Below, one piece after another: positions 13,545-23,765 of a stretch of 64,000 nucleotides of DNA (positions are counted from its first letter, which is position 1; each line of letters starts with the position of its first letter). The position numbers and the translations under genes were made by a program. The notes beneath the pieces are model-generated. The model saw nothing but the letters and a program-made list of their open reading frames with translations. It was not told the origin of the DNA and ran no database searches. The DNA lies in contig JACAXG010000007.1 in assembly GCA_018881555.1 (NCBI GenBank), positions 6,028,643 to 6,092,642 on the forward strand, written 5' to 3'. Origin of the DNA: Amblyornis subalaris. Lineage: Eukaryota; Chordata; Aves; Passeriformes; Ptilonorhynchidae.

Positions 13545-13938
13545 ATAGAATCACAGAATGGTTCGTGTTGGAAGGGATCTTAAAGATCATCTAATTCCAA
13601 CCCCCCTGCCATGGGCAGGGACACCTTCCACTAGACCAAGTTGCTCAAAGCCCCATCCAACACATGGCCTTGAACACTTCCAGGGATGNGGCAGCCACAG
13701 CTTCTCTGGGCAACCTGTTGCAGCGCCTCACCACCCGCAGAGAGAAATATTTCTTCCTAATATCTAACTTGAACCTGCCCTCTTCTGTTTGAAGCCATTA
13801 CCCCTCATCCTATCACTACCTGCCCTTGTAAAAAGTCTTTCTCCAGCTCTCTTGCAGNCCCTTTAGGTACTAGAAGGTTCAATAAGATCTCTCCAGAGCC
13901 TGTCTTCATAGGGAAAGTGCTCCAGTCCTGTGATCATC
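13545..13938 (-). mobile_element. CR1 LINE 3' end, minus strand
   Basis: About 390 bp of CR1 in antisense. It begins with the terminus ATAGAATCACAGAATGG, followed by TTGGAAGGGATCTTAAAGATCATC, the CCTGCCATGGGCAGGGACACC palindrome-like block, GGCAACCTGTTGCAGCGCCTCACC, and then the end of the ORF2 region (GTGCTCCAGTCCTGTGATCATC). It is 5'-truncated and carries two Ns. Its divergence from the common bird CR1 form looks modest by eye. Confidence 0.93.
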
Positions 13939-16900
13939 AAAAGAAAACAGTACAAAAACTGAGAGTAAGCCTAAAGGGCATTTGCACAGAACTCTACAGA
14001 GTGAGGAAAGACTCCAAACAAGTAAATTTTAACAGCAATCTCACGTTTCAGTTACTTTTCTTCACTTGCAGACTGCAGAGTCACTGTAACTAATCGTTTG
14101 CATATATTTACATGACTGAGCAAGAGCTAAAGAGAAAGATGCCAATTTCAGCCAGTTCTTAGCAAGGAATGATCATACTGTCATTTATCTNTCGTTGACT
14201 TCCATCTGTAAATCAAGACACGAACTGCCTCAAAAAGTTGAAGGAANGAGTCATGTCTGTATCAACACCAGGATCTCTACAAAACATAAACCTAAAAAAA
14301 GCCACCCCAAAACCAAAACACACTAACAAAAAAAACCTCAGAGCAAAAAAAACCAACACACACCCACAAACACACTCCAAAACCCAAACCTGCTGTGGTT
14401 ACAATAGTTCACAAACAAAATTCGAAGACAGATGCTCCTTTTGTAGCTGAAGGAAGCATTTGTGACTCACTATGAAGAAAAAAAGGGGTTCTCAGTTCTC
14501 CATAATCTCCATTGCATCACTCACTGAACATTTTCCATAAAAATAATTCCTCCCTTTCTCAAACTTGGTGCAGTCTTTCTCTGCAAAATATCAATTTTTT
14601 AGAGAAATATAGTGAGCCAGAAAATGTTATGCTTGAAAAATATTAGTTCTAAACTAAAAAGTTGCCTGGCTGCCTCTTTTTCCCAGTTGTCCTTTACAGG
14701 CTTGGCTTTCTGGCTGTACAACTGCACTAACAGCAGTGACATAAAGGTAACAATCTCTGGGTGCTTATGTAGGCTTTAACTGCATTTTAAAGTAAAGAGT
14801 AGCAGTACAAAGCCTGGTGAGGAAATATTGCCCATGGTGAAGATTCCAAAGGCTTTGGCTTGTAAAATTAAAATCTTCACCTGGTAAGCAGCTTTTTCCC
14901 AGGTGGAAAACAATACTGACTTTCAGATGTGTTTATAAGCTAATTATGCACGATGGAGGTATGCAGGACTTTTCTATTTACTATTACTTCTCCATAGGTA
15001 TTATCAATGGGCAAGTAACAAACTCATATAAACCTATACTGTACTGCAGTGTGAGTGCAGGACTAAATATCTGTATTTTGTACCTGAAGAAAAAAATAAA
15101 AAGGNTATTGAATTTATTGAAGATCCCTCAAACACTGTTCAGCTTGAAAAACTGGAGGAAGAGTAGGAAGGACTTTATATACCCTTTATACATATCTTTC
15201 ATATGCAAAGTAGGACTGATGAGAGTATTTCAGGGAGCACCATGTACTTAGCATTTGCATACAGAAGTGGCGCAAGGTAATGATCACTCACCCCCCCAAG
15301 TAAATCACTTTGAGAACTAGCTATAATCCAGTACCGGTATCATATGAGCATCAAAGAAAAGATTTATTATTCTTTCTTTNGGTTTCACTCATATACGTTT
15401 TAGAGGTCTTTTGCTATGTATAACCAACTCTTGTAATTAAGCTCCTACATAGGTAAGTAAACCCATTCTCCATAGCAGGAAAACTTCCTGACTTTAAAAG
15501 GTGTAGCTTTTAAAGAGGATTTATTTAAACACATCCACCACATTTCCTTCTTCCTCAGCAGGTAATTTCTCAGAAGAATTTGGCTGACTTCATTGGTCTC
15601 ACTCTTGATTCTNGAGAAGCTCAGCTCCAGTGTTTATCCAGCAGTTACAACACAGAGACCATTCTCCAGTCTCTACATGATAACTAGCCCAACTTCTAAG
15701 AGGCCTCAACTGCTTTCCTTCTTAAAGAAGAAACCAAATATTGTGATATAACTTTGGAAAAACATCTCAATTAAATATTGGGAAGTACAGAATACCCAGG
15801 AGGCCATAAAAGCATGATAAGATCAAAATCAAGTTCACACAAAAGAGGAATTGCTAAAATTGCTGAAAATTACAATTCAAAAGATGAAATTGTTGAAAAA
15901 GAGAAAGAATGTGAGTTCATGCTTTCCTTCTTTGGAAACATTTGTTTTTATGAATATGGTCACATGGTACTGTGTAAGTTCAAACATTTCAACATAATCA
16001 AAAAATCATTTTCACCACTGTGCATACACAAGACCAAACAAAACTCACTTCACATATCCTTCGATGCTGTGTTCAACTGTGTAAATTACACAGGTTAAGG
16101 GAACACAGTTAGTGGAAGCTCTTATTTTCCTAATAGATGGAGGTTTCAGAAAATTTAGAAAAAATGGCTTAAGCAAGGTGCACATTTCTCTTTACCAGCA
16201 AAATCCAGTCTATTCTGAAATTGCATAAACGCAGCATTTTGAAAATAAGTAAGAAATCTCTTACAATCACTGAATAAAAGCAGAGGTTTAATATTGGGTA
16301 TTAATGTCTGTTCCTTTTCTTTGTGCATGACTTAAAGACAGTACAATTCAAGGCACAACTTTATTACAGCTAAACGGTAAAATAAATCTTGTTAATGAGA
16401 GTTTGCTTGAACCCTATTCTGAGTCATATATTGAGATATAAGTGCTTCCATGAAAGATTACCTCGCAGTAAGTATTCATCCTCCTGAAACATAAATTCTG
16501 CAAATTATTTTTAGATGGGCTAAAATGTAGCTCGATCAGCAAAGAATGAGCAGTTTGAGTAATGGAAAGGAGAGACAATAAAAAAAAAAAGTGAGCCTTG
16601 CAAATTTGCAAATGATATAATCACAGAGAATCTGCCTGGTACTGCCTGTTCATAGTCTTGATTGTCTTAGCAAGATTATACCCTTGAAATGACACTTGTG
16701 AGCTTGAGGAGAGAAGAGGGCATCTCCATGGCAGCTAGGAAGACAGAGGTTTTACTCAGAACAAGAGAATGAGGAGCTTTTACTAGGTGAGTACATCCTT
16801 GCCTATGGCAGAAAGGCCTAGCAATCAAATCCAGTCAGCTTGGAACAGGACACACAAAAAAGGAAACTACAACACCACTGGACTTTTGGAGTTTTCCAAA

Positions 16901-17002
16901 CTGCAATTTACTCCAAAGAAAGCATCATCTGCAAGTGCTGAGCAAGGCACTAGTTTGAGCACACAGTCAAACTGGACAGGCACTACACCAGGGTGAATCA
17001 TC
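13939..17002. other. Unique noncoding DNA with an A/C-rich tract
   Basis: No gene recognised. Contents are the A/C-rich low-complexity tract at 14284-14395 and AT-rich unique sequence. The 101-codon (14946-15251, +) and 106-codon (15778-16098, +) frames have no family resemblance and no convincing exon boundaries. Confidence 0.5.
14284..14395. repeat. A/C-rich low-complexity tract
   Basis: Almost entirely A and C on the plus strand (AAACC, CCAAAACC and CACACACCC-type units), so the minus strand is G/T-rich. It is not a clean microsatellite. Similar strand-asymmetric tracts occur at 53.74 kb and, in the opposite sense, at 57.93 kb. Confidence 0.8.
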
Positions 17003-17254
17003 TATACTGGATTTTGCTGGGATAGAGCTGAATTCCTTCATAGCAGCTCTTATTTTGCTATGTGTTGGATTTGTGACCAAAACAGTGTTGATAACACATG
17101 AATGTTTTAGCTATTGCTGAGCAGTACTTGCAGAGTTTCAAGGCCTTTTCTGCTTCTTTCCTCCCTTTTGTCATTCCCATTTTCTCTGACATCCTGCTGT
17201 GGGGGAGAGTGAGTTCTTTTGAGGGGCTTAGCTCCCTACCAGATTTAAACTACA
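17003..17254 (+). mobile_element. Shortened ERVL-like LTR, plus strand
   Basis: This matches the widespread avian ERVL-like LTR family. The start TACTGGATTTTGCTGGGATAGAGCTGAATT corresponds to the family's TGTCCTGGTTT..GCTGGGATAGAG opening. Next come ACAGTGTTGATAACACATGAATGTTTTAG, TTGCTGAGCAGTACTTGCAGAG and AAGGCCTTTTCTGCTTC. It closes with GGGGGAGAGTGAGT and TTTAAACTACA, matching the usual 3' end. At about 250 bp it is roughly half the usual length, so the middle is deleted. The opening TG has decayed to TA. No internal retroviral sequence adjoins it, so it is a degraded solo LTR. Confidence 0.75.
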
Positions 17255-20207
17255 TAAATATCTAAGACTGAAGTTGATCAGATGACTGGTAATAATTTTT
17301 TTGAAATGCTCATACAAATAGAATCCTTTCAGTGCATCTCCTCTGACATGATTAAAAAAAAATTAACCTCTTCTAACAACATTTATCAACCTGTATGATT
17401 ATTGTATCTAAGCTAGAGTGGTATGAACAGAAAGACACATCTGAGGAGAGTGTAAAACACAAGAAAATGGCAGCTGATTGCAAGAGTCAAAGAGGAGGGA
17501 AAAATAATTTTAAAAATTGGCTGTGACAGTAGTATGATATGCGCCCCCAGAACTGGCTTGTTTGGTACCAGGGTCTGTACAGACCTTGCAGAAGAATTTT
17601 CCTACCCCATTTAAAATTATCCAAAAAATGAAGAGAACAAACAGGCAGAGGAAGAAACAAGTAAATATTGCACTTACACAGAGGCATGGGAAATTTTTGT
17701 TAGGCTAGTCATGAAAGCCAAGTATGCAGATCAGCATGGTAATTTCTAACTTCTGAACAGAAAGCAGGAAAAGAATAGAGCCTCTCCATAGAGTATAAAC
17801 ACTACAATGTCAATGTTAATGACTATTCTGCGGTTGTAAAGCAACAGTGTTTCAGTACCATAGCTATTATTTACCACATCATATTTAAAATTTTCAGCTA
17901 AAAATGAGTTACAGATGTACATTCCCACTCCCAGACGCAGTCCTCACTGGGCAGAGGCACCACTTGCAGATGCAAAGGATTCACAAGGGGGAAAAAATTC
18001 CTTTTCAGACAGAAAACAATGTTTTCCTTAACACTTAAGAGACAGATAAACATCCCAAGAAAATAGCATTAGAATGTGAATCCAAGCAACTTCTTTGGAA
18101 AGCTTTTAGCTTCCTAAAAACCTCTTAAGAGCTTCCAGACTTCTACAGCCTTTGAGAGCCAGAGGATAAACCATGCAAATAGTGCAACCCACACCTACTG
18201 ACTTTTCTAACTGTCTAACCTTTATTTAGTAGTTCAACCGAGCTTGAATGACCCTCCAGATGTTCACTTATCTGCTTTGNCAGGTCCCATTCCTCTAAAA
18301 AGAATTTTGGCTCCTAAGGGCTGCTCCCAAGAGTAACTACAAGAAAAGGTCCTTACCACAAGNTAACCATTAAATCAAAACAGGACTGTAGTACCTGTCC
18401 TGGTCCAAAACAATGACAAAGACCTTCTGAAATCCNGAGACAGTTGAGGGTTTGTGCCCAAATGTGTTCCCGGACATGTTCAGTTCACTGGCTGTAAACA
18501 TGCTGGGTTTCAGTACTGCCCAACCTGTCCAAGGAAGATACAGGACACTGTTTAAACAACAAGCAAAAAACTCTCTAAGGAAAGTAAGTGAATTATGATC
18601 ATCAGGGTTTGCAGGGGAGTGGGGAAATTCTTTCTTTTGAAGGAGGAAGCAAGTACAAAAAAATCTTGCAGCACATTCAGCCAAGCTCATTGAGGTGAGC
18701 ATGTGTTTTCCATACTCTTTCCTGAAAGCACATGGAGATGCTGGCAGCAAAGTTATGAACTGATGTTTTGTCTAACTACTTNAACTTACCTCATCAAAGC
18801 TTTTTATATTCACAGGAATAAGGCCAGGCCTTACTCACTGTTGTAAATCCAGGAAAAGCATCACTGAAACCTNTAGATACTGTTTGTGCATGTAAATCGC
18901 ATTCATTCTTAATACTCAGTTGTTTACCTAACTGAGGAATTCAAGTCCATACAAAAGAAGGGGCAATTAAAAACTCCAAAGGAAAAAGGTATGTATATGT
19001 AAAATAAATTATATAGGAGCTATTAATTTGCAGAGTCAAGCCAGAATTAGGATTTAAATGTTCATTGAAATATATATACAAGATATTTGTTTCTGTCCTT
19101 TGCATACTTTAAAAGATTTAAGAATAGTATGGCATTTGGGATTACANTTTTGCTCTTACAGATATTAAATATAAGCAGAATTACTTGCGTAGCTATTATG
19201 GCCATTCTTGGGGAAGTTATTCAAATTTCCACATAGTCTGGCAACACATCTGCAATTATTTTACGTTATTTAGAACACATGTTTCATGAAACATAATTAC
19301 AATTAAAGAGCTGTTCTATATTTAAATTTGACTATTTGTAATTTTTGTTTAAAGGCCGGATATTTAAGTTAAAATAATAGAAAACAAGATTATTTAAATG
19401 TATTGAGGATGGTATTATGATTATCACTGATTTTTGTTTCTGTAGCAGTTTNTATTCCAGAATTGCAGCATGTTAATTACAGCTTCTGTTCAAAAAAACC
19501 TCTGTCTCCAGGAAGGCTGTTTAGCACATGCTTAGCGAGATTTATGCATGAGCCTAAATTTAAGTTCATTTTAATGTGACTTCCTGAACAGCAGTGTGGC
19601 TTTAGCACATAAGTAAGAAGGGTTTTTTGCTTTACCATTAACTAAATTTCACAGTGCCCCTGAGGTCTTCTCAACTCACATAGTCTCTTTAATGAATTTT
19701 GCTGTACTGTGAAAATGAAAAATGAAATGCAGACAAACCAAGATGCACATTTTTCCTTAATTTGAGGGAGATTTCCTTTTTCAGACCTAGGACTTTTCTG
19801 TAAAGGACGACTTAACTGTATAAAAGGGGCAACTCAAACGCAGGTTACTCATATTTCCTGGTTCTTTCAGATTTGGCTCTAAAATTGCAGAAAATTAGCT
19901 TGCTTTAGAAACATTAGCTCTCGGGTCACAATCAATGCCAATAAGAGTCATTGCAGCCTCACAAAGTCGACAAATACATAACAAGAATAAAAAACATTTA
20001 AAGGACATAAAGAGACATAAAACTGTGCTCTATTTGACCACTTTTACACATGCGTCGGGAGTTCCCCTTTAGGTTATATTTACAAGTCCTGTCCAGAGTG
20101 ATTTAACCAAGCAACGTATCTAAACCAGATGGTCCCATTCTCAGCACCAGGAATCCAGTGGACACAAACTTGACCTCCTGTAGAAGTGGTCAAACACATT
20201 AATAAAG
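17255..20207. other. Unique AT-rich DNA, possible conserved noncoding block
   Basis: No gene recognised; a 126-codon minus frame at 18370-18750 crosses an N and resembles nothing I know. The 19000-19720 part is strongly AT-rich but not simple-sequence, with several ATTA/TAATTA cores and no repeat signature. That composition is common in conserved enhancers, but alignment is needed to say so. Confidence 0.4.
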
Positions 20208-20305
20208 GAATCATAGAATAGTTTGTATTTGGAAAGAACTTTTAAAGGCCATCCAACCTCCCAAACATGAGGAGGGACATCTAGACCAGGTTGCTTAGAG
20301 CCCAT
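20208..20305 (-). mobile_element. CR1 LINE 3' tail, minus strand (diverged)
   Basis: GGAATCATAGAATAGTTTG, TTGGAAAGAACTTTTAAAGGCCATCCAACC, then AGACCAGGTTGCTTAGAGCCC. This is the last ~100 bases of a CR1 in antisense, older and more diverged than the 13.5 kb copy. It lies about 150 bp from a CR1 reverse-transcriptase piece in the same orientation, so both may be parts of one internally deleted element. Confidence 0.75.
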
Positions 20306-20454
20306 AACAGTAAATCCCAGTTAACTTCCTAAATCTCATCAAGATGGCACTTCTTTTCCTTTTTCAAGATGTAATTTGAAGACTATTGCAGTGCATTGTA
20401 GGAAGGGTTGGATAGAGAGCCAAGGGAATGAAAAATCCACTTTCCGGCACTTGT

Positions 20455-20700
20455 TCTTGTTAAACTTCCTACGGCTGGTGATTCCCGGCCCTCTAATTTA
20501 TCAAGGTCTCTCCGCAGGGCCTCTCTGCCCATGAGAGAGTCAACAGCTCCTCCCATTTTACTGTCATGGACAAACTTACTCAGTGTCTCTTCCAGTCCCG
20601 AGTCCAGGTTGTAAGGGAAGATGATGAAGAGATCTGGGCTGAGGATGGAGCCCTGTGGAACCCCACTAGTGACTGGACACCAGCCTGATGTTACGCCATT
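20455..20700 (-). mobile_element. CR1 LINE ORF2 reverse-transcriptase fragment, minus strand
   Basis: Read on the minus strand this encodes [17 protein letters not shown], the conserved reverse-transcriptase motif of CR1-type LINEs (usual form SGVPQGSVLGPVLF), then [20 protein letters not shown] and [14 protein letters not shown], the usual continuation of this domain. The catalytic FADD of the polymerase is replaced by FVHD and in-frame stops follow, so it is inactive. It sits upstream, in element order, of the CR1 tail at 20208-20305, but several hundred bases of ORF2 and 3' UTR are missing between them. Confidence 0.8.
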
Positions 20701-23169
20701 CCCTATATGTATATGGAAGGTTTCTCAAAGGAAAATCCACTCTGTTGGAAAAATCCTGCCGATGATAAGCAGAAAATAAGCAATGCAATAGTAACCAACC
20801 TATGGCAGTTAAGCAGTTTGGAGTAACTATATTTGCATGTTCACTTCTCAAACACACAGGAAAAGTGATGAAAAATCCTATTTTCTCAAGGATTAGCAAG
20901 CACCATGAGGTAGGAACAAGGCCAAAAAGAGGAGAGGGATTTCTGAACTGCCAACAGATCCTTCCTGCTCTCACTGTTCTCCCAAATGCAGGCTCATTAC
21001 CTGGTGCTCACACACTGAGGTATTTCTACTTTTTATTCGAGTTTACACAAAGCAGGGAGGCAGTTGGTAACCCACAAAACTTTACAGCAACTCATCAAAA
21101 CTTTACACTATTTACACATCTCAACAGAGGCATCAGCATTCACTGGTTACAGATTGCATAACTTCTTCATTAATTCATACTCAACCCCCTATTTGCTAAT
21201 CATATCTCTTGCTTCTCATGTTAATTAGTCCACATGTGCAGTTCTCTCCTCCATTTGAGTCTGGGACCCATTTTTAGTAGGTGGTCAACAAGTTAGTCAT
21301 TGCAATCTCCCATTGCCGTAATTATCTTTCCCCCAGTTACTGCTCAGTTCTGCTCACTTCACTGCCAATGACTCTCATCCAGACACCCCATTCATCTNGG
21401 GATTCTCTTTCCTTTTTCTTAAAACAAAGGACTAGCCAAGCAATTTCTTAATCATCACTGCCTAGATATAACTACCAATTAACAACTAAAAAAAAAAAAA
21501 TTGCAAATTTTGATTCAAATCTTGAGGGGCTCAGATCTTAAGGGGCTTGATATCACAACCATTGGCAGCACCACAAAGTGTTCATTCAGTGCAACACCTA
21601 ATGTAGAAAATTGTTGAAGAGCATTAGAGGTTTTGTCATTTCAAACCACAACTTTTGGCTGTCCCAGGAGCACAAAGGTCTGGTGGGAAGCAGAGAGCAA
21701 ACAGCACAGTGCAATGCTTANTAAGCCGACATCTGGGTTCAGTCCCGACTTCAATTTCTAATTTCAGAACTTAGCCTCAAGCAATGTGTCATTACTTTTC
21801 TCATGGNGGAGTAAGAACAACATAGATAATCACAATAACACCATTTCTGCAGAAAATCTCATTTCCCAAGGTAGAACACAAGTCACCTTGCCCGGCACCC
21901 GCTAACACTTGCAGTTTGGAACTCCATCTGCTCAAGATATAAAAANACTTTGAAAACGTGGACTTTCTGTGAAGTTGGCAGTCACATTTCTCCACTCAAA
22001 AAGGTAATGTGATCTTGAACAGTTATTTTTCTAAATATGATATTCAAAGAGGGTACTCGAGAGGCACTCTCCACTCTGGATATAGTTCTGGTGCGTCTGG
22101 CAGTGAGACGTGAACTAGAGATTAGCGCTAACTCTGGTTTGTCACTGACATCTGCTGAATGTGACAGATTTAATGCTTTCCCATGACCTGAGTGCACAAG
22201 TCTACAGGCTCTCAGAGATGGCAGCCTCTCTTGTGAACAGCTTTAGATCGGAAGGGAAAATATGATACAGACCATTCTCCTTTCTTTCAATACTTTGAAA
22301 GAGAGACAAATTGAAGACCCAAATGCCAGCTGGATAGACCTGTACATTGATGAAGTTGCTGAATGTGGGTTTTGTTGATTTTTGTTTATTTTCCAGGTGC
22401 CTAGTGCCCTGGTTGAGTTACTGAAGAACAATCCAAATGCCCTGATACCCTGAACCGAGATGCTGTCATGAAAATCGTACTATATTGCAGATACTTTAGC
22501 TGGCTACAGAAAGTCCGAAGCTGCTCTGATTTGTGGCAGCAGCAAACATTATTTTGTGTTAAACCTAATAATGTAATTATAAAATCATGATTAATTTATT
22601 AATTATAATTAAATTGCCACTTTATTGTATTGAAAATTTGGTACTGTAAGTTATTTCTTATGTTATTATCAATAACAATAAATATCGAGCTCTATAAAGC
22701 TGCATGCTGGCAGAAGATGCTTTCTTAAATATTTATTTTGCTTGACATCAAAAGCAGGAAGTCTAAATAGTTTCCCACCAAGAACATCCTGGAAACCCTC
22801 TCTGAGAATTGCAGCCCCCTCAGAAATACCACACTCAATCACAGAACACTTATTTAAAACACTTGGGAAGAACGTGAGGCTGACACAATGTANGAGAACA
22901 TCCTTACAGTCTCCCCAGCTTCCTCTTTTGTACGCCATCTTGCCAAGACATTCATTCTACCTTTCAGACCNTTATTCATAATGAGAAGATTTTGTTGTTG
23001 TTGTTGTTTGAACACTTCTATCAGCATGATTTTGCAGAGTGCTCATTGATCCTTTTAGATTTGTGTTCACAGAGGTGTCTTGAGATAATGTGAGCTGGCA
23101 GATAATGTCACTGCTGCCCTCAGTGACCAGNAGCATGACAATGTGGCATGTATATTTTTTCTTAAACTG
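20701..23169. other. Noncoding DNA, no gene recognised; AT-rich homeobox-core block
   Basis: The 119-codon plus frame at 20802-21161 begins near the CR1 remnant and resembles nothing I know. The 20900-21400 part has a minus-strand AATAAA-like site (TTTTTATTCGAG near 21031) and could be an old LTR, though I cannot place it. At 22565-22620 there is a dense run of TAATTA/ATTAAT cores. A poly-A run lies at about 21489-21501. Confidence 0.4.
22989..23009. repeat. (GTT)n microsatellite
   Basis: TTTTGTTGTTGTTGTTGTTTG, about six GTT units. A second short (GTT) run occurs near 24414-24427. Confidence 0.85.
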
Positions 23170-23298
23170 AATTAAGTCCAGGTTGGATGGAGCTCTGAGC
23201 AACTTGATCCTTTGAAAGGTGTCCCCGCCCATGGCAGGGCATTGGAAGGAGATGACCTTTAAGGTCCCTTCCAACTCAAACATTCTATGATTCTATGA
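23170..23298 (+). mobile_element. CR1 LINE 3' tail, plus strand
   Basis: AGGTTGGATGGAGCTCTGAGCAACTTGATC, CCCCGCCCATGGCAGGGCATTGG, GACCTTTAAGGTCCCTTCCAACTCAAA and the terminus CATTCTATGATTCTATGA. This is the final ~130 bases of a sense-strand CR1, well preserved at its 3' end and fully 5'-truncated. Confidence 0.92.
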
Positions 23299-23700
23299 AA
23301 ATAACGTCATTTTACCAAGCTAGTCCCAAAGACAGGAAGGCCCCTCAGCAGCAGGAAATCTCTCAGTGGAACTCTAGCAGACCACAAAAAATGTGTTACA
23401 GACTAAATTAAATCCATCCATTACATGAAAAGAAAGGACAAAAAGAATGAGAGAATAGTTCTTTCTTGCCGTGAGCTGTAAAAAGATGAGGGGAAGCAGC
23501 GTTGTGGCCCTATCCTGCACTGTCCTGGGAGCTAATGCAATCCTGCCATCCCAAAAGGTGATGGAGGCTGTTATGGAGACACCACTTGTGAAGCACGACA
23601 TCTGAGATGCATGTTCATGAAGGACTGAGGAGCACTTGGGGAAAACATTGCTGCAAGTTCAGCTTGGCTGCATCATTCCTCGCCGTCCATCAATGGCACT
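23299..23700. other. Noncoding DNA
   Basis: No gene or repeat recognised between two repeat tails. A 75-codon minus frame (23374-23601) is chance-sized. Confidence 0.45.
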
Positions 23701-23765
23701 GCAGGAGATGTAACACTAAGCTAGATGGACCTTTGGTCTGCTCTGGTATGTCCATTCTTATGTTC
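23701..23765 (+). repeat. Possible ancient CR1-like or SINE 3' tail, plus strand
   Basis: CTAGATGGACCTTTGGTCTG, CTCTGGTATGTCCATTCTTATGTTC. This closely resembles, from memory, the 3' tail shared by old CR1 elements and CR1-mobilised tRNA SINEs of reptiles and turtles. No tRNA-derived head is visible upstream, so class and boundaries are uncertain. It would be much older than the avian CR1 copies in this window. Confidence 0.4.

Noticed and set aside
20900..21400. Possible minus-strand LTR with an AATAAA-like site
   Set aside because: No terminal TG/CA pair, repeat match or target duplication could be placed.
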